Source: Neocallimastix lanati (nom. inval.) (Eukaryota; Neocallimastigomycota; Neocallimastigomycetes; Neocallimastigales; Neocallimastigaceae). Taken from it: a stretch of 64,000 bases of DNA. The stretch spans positions 498,001-562,000 of the forward strand of contig JACVTC010000034.1 of assembly GCA_016946835.1 (NCBI GenBank). The letters are read 5' to 3'. Below the pieces are notes generated by a model. It saw only the letters and a program-made list of their open reading frames with translations. It did no database searches and was not told the DNA's origin. Positions 1 to 12,179 of the stretch are shown piece by piece. Every line of letters begins with the position of its first letter. The stretch's first letter is position 1. Position numbers and translations under genes: made by a program.

Positions 1-1
1 C

Positions 2-100
2 ATTAAAAGAAATATTGATGAAGAAGAAATAAGTAGACCCTATAAGAAGATTAGAACTAATACTACATGGAAAAAGTTAAAGATTAATAAGAAGCTGTAA
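2..100 (+). pseudogene. 3' end of an unidentified reading frame
   Basis: An open frame enters from the window edge and ends at TAA 98-100, giving 32 lysine-rich residues that include EEISRPYKK. I do not recognise it. A similar motif, EEIRKPYK, can be read near 14501-14524, so it may be a piece of a dispersed element. The LTR of the gypsy element starts directly after it. Confidence 0.25.
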
Positions 101-104
101 AGTG

Positions 105-810
105 TCCTTATGGAGCAGATTACAATTACACCAAAAAACAAAAAAAAACACTATCAATAATAATACACAAATAAAATTTGTTTTATTAAAAAAATTCTTT
201 TATTAATCTCTTTATTATAAAAATTCTTTTTTTTATTAGTTATTAACTGTAAAATAGTTAATAACAACTACATTTTTTTGATAAAATAATTTTTCATGTA
301 TTTATTTTTTTTCTTAATTTTATTATAATATACTATTTCTATTTATTTAAACATATATTCAATATAAAATAAACAAAAACTAATCTAAAATTAAATAAAG
401 TTATAAAAAACTAAAACTAATTCAATAAGCTTTTTATTCAATTTGTTTTAACTCAATTTGAATAAGTTCTTATTTATTATTTATTTATTATTCTTTTATT
501 ATTAATACTATTAATTATACATTACTATTTAATTTTTATGATTATTAAACTAAACTAAAATTATACTAAACTAAAATTAAATTAAACTAAATTTTAAGTT
601 ATTTAGAAATTAATATTATATTTTTAAATTTATATATTATAAAAAATATAAAATTATTATTAATTTTCATAAATCAATTAATTTCATAAATTTATATATT
701 TTGCATAATTTAATGCATTAGCATTATTTTGTAAACGTGAGATACATTAAATAATTTAATGTACAAAATAAATTAATTAATGTACTAAAGATATTGATCA
801 TATCTTTACA
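105..810 (-). repeat. Probable 3' LTR of Ty3/gypsy element
   Basis: Read on the minus strand, this AT-rich block begins TGTAAAGATATG directly after a purine-rich tract (AAAGGGCGAGAT, about 811-822), as expected for the polypurine tract and 3' LTR of a minus-strand element. Related termini occur at 5783, 6900 and 25935, all starting TGTAAA. The far end contains TGTAATCTG, like the LTR end at 26935. It holds an internal hairpin near 238-265. The boundary near 105 is approximate. Confidence 0.55.
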
Positions 811-820
811 ATCTCGCCCT

Positions 821-1215
821 TTAAATCGAGCACCTGCGAGAATCATTTCTTGAGGGAAGTTCTATAACAAAGGGTTGATATTTATGTCTTACAATGAAAT
901 CATTGGCATGGTCATCATTCTTAATAGATTCTAGATCCTTTGTTCTTGTTTTATTTTTCTTATTTTTTCTAAAGTATTCTTGTATTAATTGTTTATCTAA
1001 AATTTGATCTTCATCTATCCAAGAGTCTTCATTTGATCCTTTCCAAGAGATAAGAAAACGATTCTTTCCTTTATAAGTTCTCATATTAATTATTTTATCT
1101 GGAATCATATCAGAATTATTTGTAGTTAAATTTATTTAACTCTTTCGTCTATTAACATTTCTATTGTCAAATTCATTTTCATAATAAGGTTCAAGTAAGG
1201 AAACATGAAAAATTG
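821..1215 (-). pseudogene. Ty3/gypsy pol 3' end with chromodomain
   Basis: The frame from 1108 to 821 encodes a chromodomain: KIINMRTYKGKNRFLISWKG, then a Trp-acidic segment and a basic helix. The same frame read upstream, through an in-frame TAA near 1139, gives the typical end of a gypsy integrase (HPIFHVSLLEPYY). The domain is therefore the C-terminal part of pol, cut off from the integrase by one stop and a frameshift near 1210. Chromodomains mark chromoviruses, in which they bind modified histones and direct integration. The stop codon overlaps the polypurine tract, about 10 bases from the LTR. Confidence 0.7.
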
Positions 1216-2700
1216 GATGACATATTATTAGGTAGTTTAAGTTTGTACTCTAAGGGACTAACTTTTTCAATTATTTCAAAAGGACCTATTAATTGATCGG
1301 CTAGCTTTCTTTTAACATTCTTAGTAGATCGTTTAAGTAACCAAACTTTTTTACCGATTTCGAAATTAGGGGAAGGAAGTCTTTTCAAATCGGCGTATTT
1401 TTTATAAGGTTTCTTAGCTTCTTCTAAGTTTCTTTTTAAAAATTCAATATTTTTATTAATATCTAATATTCCCTTTTCAGCTCTACTTGGTCTTTCTGAG
1501 GATGGAATCTCAGGACTAAACTTAGGATTAAAACCATAGTATGCGAAGAATGGTGATTGATTTATTGATTGATGTAAAGTATTATTGTAAGCGAATTCAG
1601 CGAAAGGTAGTAAATCGACCCAATTATTTTGCCTTTCATTTATGAAACAACGAAGATATTGTTCCAATATTCCGTTCACCCTCTCCGTTTGACCATCAGT
1701 CTCCGGATGGTTGGAGGTAGAAAGAGAATGAGTAATATCAAGAAGATTATATAAACGATTCCAAAATTCAGATATAAATTGCGATCCTCTATCAGAAATA
1801 ATAGAATCAGGGAAACCATGTAATTTAAAAATATTCGAGATAAAAGCATCAGCAGCAATTGAAGCAGTAGGAAGACAACGAAAAGGAATAAAATGAGTCA
1901 TTTTAGTCAAATGATCAACAACAACCATTATTGTAGTCATATCTTTAGACTTAGGTAATTCAACGATAAAATCTATAGAAATATCAAACCAAGCTCTATT
2001 AGGAGTGGACAAGGGTGAAAGAAGTCCATATGGCTTGTGTCTAGGAATTTTAGATTTACAGCAAATTTTACAAGACTTAATAAATTTTTTAACATCAAGA
2101 GAAAAATTAGGCCACCAAAAATTGCGGCTAAGTAATTCTTGAGTCTTAGAAACACCAAAATGACCAGCAGTAGGAAAGTCATGATGGAGTTCAAGAACTT
2201 TCGTTCGAATCGATTTAGGAACATAAATCAGATTATTAAAAAGTAAAAATCCTTCTTTATCAATCATGAATTTAATAATATTTTTAATTTTAGGGTTAAA
2301 AGCATTATTAATAGATAAGGATGTTTTAACAGAATTATAGAATTCATCATTCTCAAGAGCATTCAAAATAGAATTAGTAAGCGTATCATTATTAATAGTA
2401 AGATAGTTAATAACACGACAAGAAGAATTAAATTCATGATTAAATAAATGATCACTCCTCCTAAATAGTAAGTCAGGTTTACCCGATTTTTTCCTAGATC
2501 TATAGACAATATTAAAATCAAAACGAGATAAAAATTCATACCATCTAATTTGACGTTGCGAAAGCATTTCCGGTTTTCTGGGAAATGTTAGGTTTTTATG
2601 ATCAGTATAAATAGTAAAGGGATGACGAGCACCCTCTAAAAAGTGACGCCATTGTTCTAAAGCAACTTTAATAGCGAGAAGTTCCTTATCATAAATGGGG
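1191..2700 (-). pseudogene. Ty3/gypsy RNase H end and integrase (broken)
   Basis: The frame starts in the RNase H C-terminal half near 2700 (YDKELLAIKVALEQWRHF, then YTDHKNL) and runs into the integrase. The latter shows the zinc-binding H-H-C-C motif (HHDFPTAGHFG, then CKICCKSK), the core Asp in FIVELPKS context, SDRGSQF, and NHPETDGQTERVN carrying the catalytic Glu. A typical gypsy C-terminus follows. It is one frame from the RT upstream (frameshift near 2700) and from the chromodomain downstream (frameshift near 1210). The protein would cut and join retrotransposon cDNA into chromosomes. It is not functional as written. Confidence 0.8.
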
Positions 2701-3615
2701 TAGTTTCTTTGAGACTTTAGTCAAACTCGAAGAAATAAAGGCAGCTAGATGGAGTATGCCATCAACTTCTTGAGAAAGCACAGCTCCAACTGCAAAGCTA
2801 CTAGCATAAGTTTCAACGATAAACGGTTTATTACTATCAGGATTAATTAAAATTGGAGCAGATGTGAAAAGTTCTTTCAATTTAACAAAAGTACTGTGTT
2901 GCTCAGGTCCCCAAATAAAAGGTACATTTTTATGAGTGAGTTTATGTATTGGTAAAGCTATTTTGGCAAAATCTTTAATGAAAACTCTATAATAATTACA
3001 AAGTCCAATAAATGACTGAACTTCTTTGACATTAGTAGGTACAGGCCAATCTAAAATAGCTTTAATTTTTTCAGGATCAGGTTTAAGACCATCTTTAGAT
3101 ATGATGTAACCCAGGAAGGAGGTTTCCGTTACATCGAACTCATATTTATCTAGTTTAAAATATAAATTATTATCTAAAAGTTTTTTCAACACTTTTCTAA
3201 CATGTTCATGATGTTCTTCTAAGTTATTTGAATAAATAAGAATATCATTGATATATGAGATAACAAAATCATCTAAGTAGTCACTAATAACATCATTTAT
3301 AAAATGTTGAAATGTAGCAGGTGCATTCTTTAACCCAAAAGGCATAACAAGATATTCATAGTCTATAACGAGTTCTAAAAAGCAGTCTTATACTCGTCAC
3401 CTTCTTTTATTCTTACTAAGTTATATGCAGATTTAAGATCTAACTTAGTAAAATATTTAGCACCTTTAACTCTGTCAAATAATTCACTTATTAATGGTAA
3501 AGGATATGAGTTTCTAATAGTCATTTCATTTAATTTTCTATAATCAATACATAATCTCAAAGTTCCATCTTTCTTTTCGACAAATAATACAGGAGCACCA
3601 GCTACGCTTGTCTAT
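2689..3615 (-). pseudogene. Ty3/gypsy reverse transcriptase (frameshifted, 5' truncated)
   Basis: Two frames carry RT motifs. The first, 3615-3375, reads [20 protein letters not shown] and ends KTAF. The second, 3345-2689, reads MPFGLKNAPATFQ, then YINDILIYS (the YxDD-like motif is YIND, so the first catalytic Asp is changed to Asn), then SFIGLCNYYRVFIKDFA of the RT-RNase H junction. One or two indels near 3350-3375 separate the halves. Everything upstream of the RT (Gag, protease, 5' LTR) is missing; the match stops at about 3615, where a different, plus-strand fragment begins. Confidence 0.8.
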
Positions 3616-3717
3616 GACAAAAACACAAATCTATAATTTGTATAATCCTAACTTTGTTATACAAATAATAGATGAGAGCCCATTGTTTATTAGGAAAAAT
3701 TTAAAAAATTATAGAAA

Positions 3718-4290
3718 AACAACATAGAAATCTTAGCTTTCAAAATTGATGAATTGAGAAGAACAAAACTACTATCACACTCTATTCAAATTAAAGAAAA
3801 TACAACTCCAATAAAACAAAAATGTTATAGATTATCAAAGATTCAAGCGCAAGCACTTAAGAAAGAAATATTAAAATTACTACGAAACAAATTAATAAAG
3901 CCTTCCTGTACTCCATGGTCCTCACCGGTAATACTTGTTCTAAAGAAAAATAATAAATGGAGAATGAGTATCCACTTCAGGAAACTGAATTATGTTACCA
4001 TAAAAGATGCCTATTCATTGTCATTAATAGATGATATTCTTTTTTCTATAGGGAAAATGTAAAGATTTTTACAACTCTTGATTTATTCTCCGGGTTTCAT
4101 CAAATCCTGATGAACTTTGAAGGCATCCCAAAAACTTCTTTCACTACAATATATGGGAATTATCAATTTAAAGTCATGCCTTTCGGACTCTGTAACGCTC
4201 CAGGAACTTTTCAACGTGAAATGAATAGAATTTTCCTTCCTCTAATTGGAAAATGAATTTTTATCTATATTGATGATTTGATCTATGCGT
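3718..4290 (+). pseudogene. Ty3/gypsy reverse transcriptase fragment
   Basis: The plus strand reads IKQKCYRLSKIQAQALKKEI, then CTPWSSPVILVLKK and IHFRKLNYVTIKDAY, all in the N-terminal part of a gypsy RT. After a frameshift near 4060 it continues as FTTLDLFSGFHQI, VMPFGLCNAPGTFQ and IYIDDL. It ends abruptly after the YxDD motif at about 4290. It belongs to a different gypsy lineage from the minus-strand element to its left, and it meets a minus-strand copia fragment on its right. Confidence 0.75.
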
Positions 4291-5251
4291 TACTTTGTCT
4301 TCTCCAAAGTTAGCATCTGAATAAGCATGGATATTTAATTGCTTTCTGATTAAAATTTCATAATTTTTTGTTGTATTTAAGTATTTTAAAGTTTTAATTA
4401 TATTAAACTAATCTTTTTTATTGGGTTTTTTGATCTTCTGGCTGACTTGGTTACTGTAAATATAATATTTGGTCTTGTAGATACAACTAGATATAAGAGA
4501 TCGCCAACAAGACTACTGTATTTTGTTACATCTATGGAAATAGATTTGAGTTCATCACTTTCAATAAGTTTTATAAAAGTAGGGGTGTATTTTGAAAATG
4601 TATTTCATATTTATTTTAAAAAATCTTCAATGTAACCTTTTTGATGCATAACAAAACCTTCTTTATGTTTAATCAATTTAATCCCAATTATATAATCAAT
4701 ATCTCCTATTGTCTTTATATTATATTCCTTTTTTAAAAATTTAAATGTATTATTTATTTCATCATCAGTTCTGGAAATTATAATGCCATCAACATACACT
4801 GTAAGAAAGCAAGTTAATTTTTTATTTTTATTTTCATTTTTGTAAATAAATGGATCAGTATTTAATTTTTATAAGAAAGCAAGTTAATTTTTTATTTTTA
4901 TTTTCATTTTTTGTAAATAAATGGATCAGTATTAAATTTTTAAAATTTAATTTTGTAAGAGTCTTATCTTATTTTTTATTCCATGCATTTGCTGATTGTT
5001 TTAGTCCATATAGGGCTTTGTTCAATTTCCAAAGATACTTGTCATAACTTGGATGCCCTTAAGGAGCTTTTACGTAAATATCTTCTTCTAATGGGGCATT
5101 AAGATAAGATGAATTTATATCAATATATATAAGTGAAAATTCCATATTTATTGAAATTGATATGAAAATTCTTAAAGAGTCTTGTTTTAATGTAGGTGTA
5201 AAAGTGTCATCGAAATTTTTTCTAAATTCTTTATAAAGAGTTTTATATCAA
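4291..5251 (-). pseudogene. Ty1/copia reverse transcriptase and RNase H start
   Basis: Read from 5251 downward, broken frames give DDTFTPTLKQDSLRIF, YIDINSSYLNAPLEEDIYVK, LNKALYGLKQSANAWN, then MYVDGIIISRTDDEINNTF and IGDIDYIIGIKL (4799-4611), and finally YSDANFGEDK at the start of RNase H near 4310. This is the C-terminal half of a copia RT. It is damaged by stops, frameshifts and a 70-bp tandem duplication. It is probably the downstream part of the same minus-strand copia that lies at 6901-9720, split by LTR-like DNA at 5252-6900. Confidence 0.75.
4803..4941. repeat. 70-bp tandem duplication inside copia RT
   Basis: A segment starting AAGAAAGCAAGTTAATTTTT and ending at TGGATCAGTATT occurs twice in direct succession, from 4803 and from 4873. 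The copies differ by one base in a T run and a few bases at the end. It disrupts the reading frame of the surrounding RT. Confidence 0.8.
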
Positions 5252-5783
5252 AACAGATTATAATAATACAAAACACTCAATTATAAAATAAATTCTTTTA
5301 TTAAAAATAATCATTTTATGAAAAATCTTTTATTAAATAGTTCATATTATGTTATGAACTATAAAATCGTTATTACCAATTTCGTTCTTTCAATTAAAGA
5401 AAATTTACAATATTTATATTTTTTCTTAATTATATTCTAATATATTAAATTAATTTAATTTACATATATTCAATTTAAATATTAATAATAATTAATTTTT
5501 ATAATATAATAAATTATTTAAACTAAAACTAATTATAGTATAATTTTTTAATTAACTATTTTTTATTATAACTATTTAAATATTTTAACTAATTTAAAAT
5601 TAAACTAAAAACTATTAATAATATTAAACTATACTATTTAAATAAATAAAAAATTTAACAATAACAGATTTGGCGAATTTTTTGACTAAATTATTTAATC
5701 TCATATTTAATAAATATAAATTTAAATAATTTAAGTTTTAATTTATAATTTTAATATTTAAATAATTAATTGATCATTTTACA
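5252..5783 (-). repeat. Ty3/gypsy-type LTR
   Basis: On the minus strand it starts TGTAAAATGATC and ends near AATCTGTT, resembling the LTR at 105-810: same order of AT blocks, an internal hairpin at 5340-5365 and a shared ACATATATTCAAT block. It abuts the truncated copia RT on its left, so the copia was interrupted here. Confidence 0.5.
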
Positions 5784-5866
5784 CCTTTTAAGTCCTTGCG
5801 CAGTATTTTAAAAATCTTATATTGCTAATAAATTTTTTTAATAAAAGAAATATTTATAAATAATTC

Positions 5867-5906
<40 letters not shown>

Positions 5907-6640
5907 TGAGGACATCATAAAAAAGGGAGTTAAAAGTAGCACAAAATTAGGATGATTTTAGGCGGTATCTATTTTTTTATTTTATATTTTATATTTTATA
6001 TTTTATATTTTATATTTTTTATTTTATATTTATATTTTATATTTTATATTTTATATTTTTTATTTTATATTTATATTTTATATTTTATATTTTATATTTT
6101 ATATTTTATATTTTTTATTTTATATTTTTATTTTATAGTTTTTTTTTTTATTTTTTATTTTATATTTTATATTTTTATTTTATATTTTATATTTTTATTT
6201 TATATTTTTTATATTTTTTTTATTTTTTTTTTATTTTTTATTTTATATTTTTTATTTTTATTTTTTATTTTTTATATTTTTTATATTTTTTATATTTTTT
6301 TTATTTTTTTTTTTATTTTTTATTTTATATTTTATATTTTTATTTTTTATTTTTTATTTTATATATATATATATATTTTTTTTTATTTTTTATATTTATT
6401 TTATATTTTATATTTTATATTTTTTTTATATTTTATACTTATATTTTTTTTTTATTTTATATTTTTATATTTTATACTTTATATTTTTTTTTTTTATTTT
6501 ATATTTTTATATTTTATATTTTTATATTTTATATTATATATTTTTTTTTTATATTTTATATTATATATTTTATATTTTATATTTTTTTTTTTTTATTTTT
6601 TATTTTATATTTTATAATTCTTTTTTTTTATTTTTTTATT
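5784..6640. repeat. Poly(A) and T-rich low-complexity tract
   Basis: After a short AT-rich stretch there is an A run at about 5871-5904. Then 5960-6640 consists of hundreds of bases of TTTTATA-type units with almost no G or C on the plus strand. The long Phe/Ile/Tyr reading frame across it is a by-product of composition. I see no gene. Confidence 0.8.
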
Positions 6641-6900
6641 ATTTATTTATTTATTTATTTTATTATTTATTTATCTATTTATTAAAATTTTGCGAAATGA
6701 AACTTTTCCGAAATGAAATTTTTGCGAAATGAAACTTTTCCGAAATAAATGATTTTTCGTTTATATAAATTTATTGAAATATGTTTTAATTCATAAATTA
6801 ATATAAATTACATAATTTTATTCAAGATATCGTGACAAAAATTTCATACATAAATTAATGTAATAATGTATTATATAAATTTATTAAAGATATCTTTACA
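6641..6900 (-). repeat. Ty3/gypsy-type LTR fragment with 33-bp direct repeat
   Basis: On the minus strand it starts TGTAAAGATATC at 6900, the same start as the LTR at 810. Near 6693-6755 a 33-bp unit beginning GCGAAATGAAACTTTTCCGA is present twice. The TTCGGAAAAG motif is shared with the LTR at 26450. It cuts directly into a copia RT on its right side. Confidence 0.5.
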
Positions 6901-9720
6901 CTCTTGAGTGATTGTTTTTGATTATTTCATATACTTTTAAATTTGTCATACTATTTAACTCTTCATTAACTTCTTCCATCCACTCATCTTTATCATTTAG
7001 GTTTTGTATATCTTCAAAGCTGGTTTGTTCTTTTCGATTTGTTTCATCGTACCTTAACATTTTTAAATTATTATATTTATTGTAGTTAGTAGCTGACTTT
7101 CTTTTATGACTATTTCTATGTATGTAATTTTTATAATTATAAGATTTGTTAATAAAAGAATTATAAGATGAACAGATGTTATTTTTTATAATATAGTGTG
7201 ATGAGAATTTTGTCATTTGTATTAAAATCAGTATGAATTTTTAAATATGAATTAAGTGGAGTAATTAATTGATGTGTTGTATTAGGATTATATTGATTAT
7301 CAAAAATGATTATGATGTTGGATGGTTTTAAGTATGTATGATAATGATAATTATATTTTTGAGCATTAAAGTTGTTACTGTTATCATTATTATAATTGCA
7401 AATAAAATCTGTGTTATTTATAATATGAAAAGTTTGTTTATTTTCTATAATGGAGATGTTTTTGTTAAAATAAAAATCAGAAGGAAGGTTTTTGAAGAAG
7501 TCAACAATCCTAGATATAAGTACATTATTATTTGTGATATCGAAAATTTTATAAACATTTGTTATATTACAATACCAAGTAACCCTTTATTTCCCATTTT
7601 GTGTTAAAAATTTAGAGGAATAAGAAAAAATACTCTTCAACCAAATATGCGTAGCCTTTAGTAATTTGGTGATTTTTTATAATCTATTTCGTATGGTATT
7701 TTATTTTCAATTGATTTTTGAGGTAGTCTATTGTATAGATTAGCTTGCTGTTGAGACAATATCTTCCCAAAACTTTCTACATAGTTTGGAAGCTTCTAGT
7801 TTTGAACTGACCCAGCCATTTAGAATGCCATTCAGTCTCAATTCTGCCATTTTGTTGTGGTATGTATGGAACTGTAAGTAAATGAATTATTCCTTTGGTT
7901 CGACAGAAATTTTTAAAATTATTTGAAAGAAATTCAGTTCTATTATCATTTTTTATGAATTTTATACTTTTATTATTATTATTTGTTGTTTGCATATACC
8001 ATTCTCCAAATTTGTTGAATGCGTTTCCTTTATTATTTAAATAAAGAACCAAATTAAACTTAGAGAAATCATTTAGAATAGTGAATATTTATTTGCTTCC
8101 ATAAATTGATTCTGATATCGGGCCAACAAGGTTAAAATGTATAAGTTCAAGCACTTCTTTTGCTTGATTTAGTGAATCTCGAAAAGGGGTTTACTCCTTA
8201 ATCTTGTTTTAGAACATATGATGCATTTTTGTTTATGATTACCTTATGAAGTTTTATATATTAAATTTGTAATATCTAAATGACCCATTCGACAATGCCA
8301 CATAGTAAAATTATCATATCTGGAATTATTGAAAGCTGAAGAATAATTATTTTCTAAAAGGAAAATCTCATTGGTTTCAGTTTTATTTTCTAATTTATTT
8401 TTGGAGATCCAAATTTTAAGAGTATTAGTGTAGGAATTTACTTCTGTATTTGCAATTCTTTTTCCTTTTGGGTCATAAATAGTAACTGAAGGATTACTTG
8501 AATTAAAAATGACCTTATACCTTTATTTAATTAGTTGACATATGGAAATTAAATAATTTTAATTGAAATCGGGAATTATAAGGATGTTATTTAAAAGGAT
8601 TTTGTTATTATTTATATATTTAGTAAAATCTCCTATACGAGTTGAAGTTAAACCTTTGCATTTGCATAGAAAATTTTTTCTTTATGGATTCTTTTATTTG
8701 ATAATAAATTTTCATTAAAGATCATGCATACTGATGCCCCTGAATCAACTATCCAGAGTGATAAATTATTGAAATAAATTTTATTTTCCTGTTTATTGTT
8801 GTAATTGGAATTATCTATATAATTTGATTCAATATTTAATTTCGAATTAAAATCTTGAGTAAAATTGTTTAGATAATTGTTTTTATATTTTTCATAATCG
8901 TTAAAATTATTTTTATGGTATGTTGATAAAGATGCATGAAATTTATTTTTCTTCTAATTTATATTTTTTAAATTTTATATTTTTATTGAAAAATTTTTTA
9001 TTTTTATTTTCGTTAAAAATTTCATATGATTTTGTTCTCTTATTATTAGTATTTTTATTAAAGTAGCAATCCCTTGATGAGTGTCCGAATTTTTTATAAA
9101 ATTTTGAATTTAATTTTATTTCTTTTAGATCTTTTGTGAAATTTAGGTTTACCATTTTCTACATTAAGAGAAATCTTGTTTTTCCGTTTTGTTAAAGTTT
9201 TTTTTTTCTTTTATATTAGAATTAATTATTCCTGGAATAACTTTAGTTACAAAAATTTTTGTATTGATTCCAGTTATCTTTAAATTGAAATAGATTTATC
9301 CATCTTAAATTCTCAGGTAAAGTTCTAGAAAAGAAAACGACTTTAGACTCATCGGATAAAGGTTTATTTATGTATTTTAATTCATCGAATAAGTTTCTCG
9401 AGAAGCTATAAAAATATTGATATTTGTGATTGAATCATATTTTAGGTTATTTAATTATTCATTAGTTTCAGCATAAAGTTGTTCCTTCCCTTTTAGTAAA
9501 TGAGCTTACTATTATTTTCCAACTTTCAAAAGCAGTTTTACCAAGCGTTTCAATTTATTTTTTGGTACTATATCCAAGCGAATTTAAAATAACCCATTTT
9601 ATGATGTTGTCTAATTTAATATTATTTGAATCAAGATCTTTATCTTTATGCTAGACTAAAGTTGGATTGATTTTATCAATTATATAATTATTAGGATCTC
9701 AATAATATAGAAAATAAGAA
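6901..9720 (-). pseudogene. Degraded Ty1/copia Gag, protease, integrase and RT start
   Basis: Reading from 9720 downward: copia Gag (NIIKWVILNSLGY with stops); a zinc-knuckle relic in 9155-8943 whose first two Cys are lost (FYKKFGHSSRDCYFN); protease and GAG-pre-integrase remnants; integrase at 8052-7777 (NDNRTEF, then YIPQQNGR with the catalytic Glu region); and at 7216-6901 the start of the RT (DEWMEEVNEELNSMTNLKVY). It stops where the LTR fragment begins. Many stops and frameshifts make it non-coding. The element probably resumes at 5251-4291. Confidence 0.7.
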
Positions 9721-9727
9721 AAGAAAT

Positions 9728-10918
9728 ATGATACAAAGAAAATTCAAAAACAAGATGAGGAAATATTGCCTAATTTGTAATAAAAAAGGACATTTAGCAA
9801 AGGACTGTTACTTTAACCCATGCGGAACCAACAGAAATAACAAAAGATGCATATTTAACAAGAACTTTAAGAAGAAATTAAATAATACAAATTCAAATAA
9901 GAACAAAGAAAAACAATCAATTAATAATATCGAAATCGATGAAGAGAATTACAAGGACAAAACACCGTGTTATGATGAGATACAAACGATGTTTGGTCCA
10001 TCTATAAACAACCTGGAACATGATGAAACGTCAACATGAAATAAATGATATAATCAATAAAATTAAATCAAAATTTAAAATCTCTAATTATGGGCCTATA
10101 AAATATCTTCTAGGTATTACAATTGAACAAACGAAATTCGAATACCGAATTTCACAAACAAATTTTATTGAAAATTTATTGAGTAATTATAAAATTACTC
10201 AAAATAAAAGAACTAACACACACACCTTGCACACTAAATAATATTACTAATGATAAACCTTTTGATCCTACTACATATAAAAGTGTAATTGGATCACTTA
10301 TATATTTAGCAAAATGCACTCGGCCAGACATTTCTTTCGCAGTGCATCATGCTGCACGACAATGCGAAAATCCTACATACGACGATTGGTATAAAATTAT
10401 TAATATTTTAAAATATTTAAATAACACTAAATACTACAAAATTTTTATATAATGGTTTAGGTCCATTCCATGGATATACCGATGCCGATTTCGCTTGGGA
10501 CATGGAAGACCGGAAATCAACATCAGGTCATATATTCTTAATGGGTAACTCGCCCATTTCATGATATTCCAAGAAACAAACAATAGTAGCTACTTCCACG
10601 GCAGAGGCAGAATTCATTAGTGCCTCAGAATGCATCAAGAAGGCTCTGTGGTTTAGAAACATTATATATGAATTATTCAACCACAAATCTCCTATTACAA
10701 TATACACAGACAATAAATCAAGTAAAATAATTATGGAAAATGGTGAATTCTCCTCAAAATTAAAATATATAGATATAAAATTTCATTTCGATAACGACAA
10801 CATTAAGAAAAACAAAATTATACTAAAATTCAAGAATACAAGTGAAATGGTGGCCGACGTATTAACAAAAAACATTAATGGAACAAAATTACAAAGTTTC
10901 ACAAAATTTTCGACATAA
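9728..10918 (+). pseudogene. Ty1/copia with large internal deletion
   Basis: The first frame (9728-10039) holds a Gag zinc knuckle, CLICNKKGHLAKDC (CX2CX4HX4C). The next (10020-10241) is the C-terminal RT (ISNYGPIKYLLGITIEQT), so protease, integrase and most of the RT are deleted between them. The following frames give SVIGSLIYLAKCTRPDISF, then RNase H: GYTDADFAWD, DRKSTSGHIFL, ATSTAEAEFISASE, YTDNKS, and ADVLTKNINGTK before the stop at 10918. The copia polypurine tract and LTR follow. It lies head to head with the minus-strand copia at 9720. Confidence 0.8.
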
Positions 10919-11016
10919 ACTAATACAAACTATACAAAACTAAACAATACATACTATAAAATCAACTTTACAAAACATTAAATCATTTCCTAAAATAATT
11001 TATGTTTTAGGCGGAA

Positions 11017-11287
11017 TGTTAGAATAATTAAAATATTGAATTGAATTAATAATAATTAGTAATAATTAGTAATGCATTTATTCTAAGAATATTCATGTAA
11101 TTCATAATTAGTAATGAAGCCAAGCCACAAGTTTTTATATAAATACAACTTTATTTGTGTTAATACTAAAACAACCAACAATAATATAATAAATAAAATT
11201 ATATATTTGTGTTAATACTAAAACAACCAACAATAATATAATAAATAAAATTATAAATTTATTAATAAAACTTAAATATTTCTTACA
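11017..11287 (+). repeat. Ty1/copia 3' LTR with 52-bp internal duplication
   Basis: It starts TGTTAGAATAATT right after the purine tract AGGCGGAA (11009-11016) and ends TTTCTTACA. A 52-bp unit beginning TATTTGTGTTAATACTAAAA occurs twice (from 11152 and 11204). The LTR ends exactly where the AGAGTATTTATT satellite starts. Confidence 0.75.
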
Positions 11288-11530
11288 AGAGTATTTATTA
11301 ATAAATAATAAATAATAAAAAGAGTATTTATTAATAAATAATAAATAATAAATAATAAAAAGAGTATTTATTAATAAATAATAAATAATAAATAATAAAT
11401 AATAAAAAGAGTATTTATTAATAAATAATAAATAATAAATAATAAATAATAAAAAGAGTATTTATTAGTAAATAATAAATAATAAATAATAAAAAGAGTA
11501 TTTATTAATAAATAAAATAAATAAATAATA
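11288..11530 (+). repeat. AGAGTATTTATTAATAAATAAT satellite, locus 1
   Basis: About six tandem units, each starting AGAGTATTTATT followed by a variable number of AATAAATAAT steps and ending in AAAA. The same unit recurs at 43681-44405 and 57117-57530, and in inverted orientation at 12240-14130. Confidence 0.85.
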
Positions 11531-12179
11531 AACAAATAAATATATTTTTTAAATAGTAAACAATATTTATTATTTTTTTTCTGTTTTTAATAAATTCAAA
11601 ATAAAAAAAAAAAATTTATTTATTTGGTTATATTAATTCATTATTAAATGTATATTATAATATATTATAATATATTATAAATTTTATTGATAAAGTACAC
11701 CTTGGTTCACTCTCTTACTGGGAAAAGTTATATAATTTATTTATGATTTTTATTAATATAATATAATTTTATTTATTTATTTATTAAATATTTATTTATT
11801 TATTTTATAATTAAAATTTATTTAATTAACTAATAATTTTTATAAATTCATATTAAATATTATTAAACTAATTTTACTAATAAAATATATTTATTTTGGC
11901 AATTTATTATTATAATTTTAACTATTTGAATTGCATGAATAGCAATTTGCAGAACTGCAAAATTACAAAGAATAAAGAAAAGGTATTCTTTATATAATAC
12001 TCTTTAATTATAAACTATTTTAAAATAATAAGAATTAAATATTTAGTTGAATATTATAAAAAGTATTTAATTAATACTAAAATATTTATAATAATTAGAA
12101 CATATAAAAATATAATAAAAATAATTAAAATGAAATAAAATAAAACTTAATTAATTTATAAATTATTATTTACTATTTA
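11531..12179. other. AT-rich spacer with dispersed repeat
   Basis: No gene is visible. Positions 11689-11745 carry a GC-richer sequence beginning GATAAAGTACACCTTGG. It recurs with a few changes at 40309-40365, followed in both places by TTTATTTATTAAATA repeats. Confidence 0.6.

Noticed and set aside
5952-6617. 221-residue Phe/Ile/Tyr frame
   Set aside because: Encoded by a TTTTATA simple repeat with no domain or complexity.
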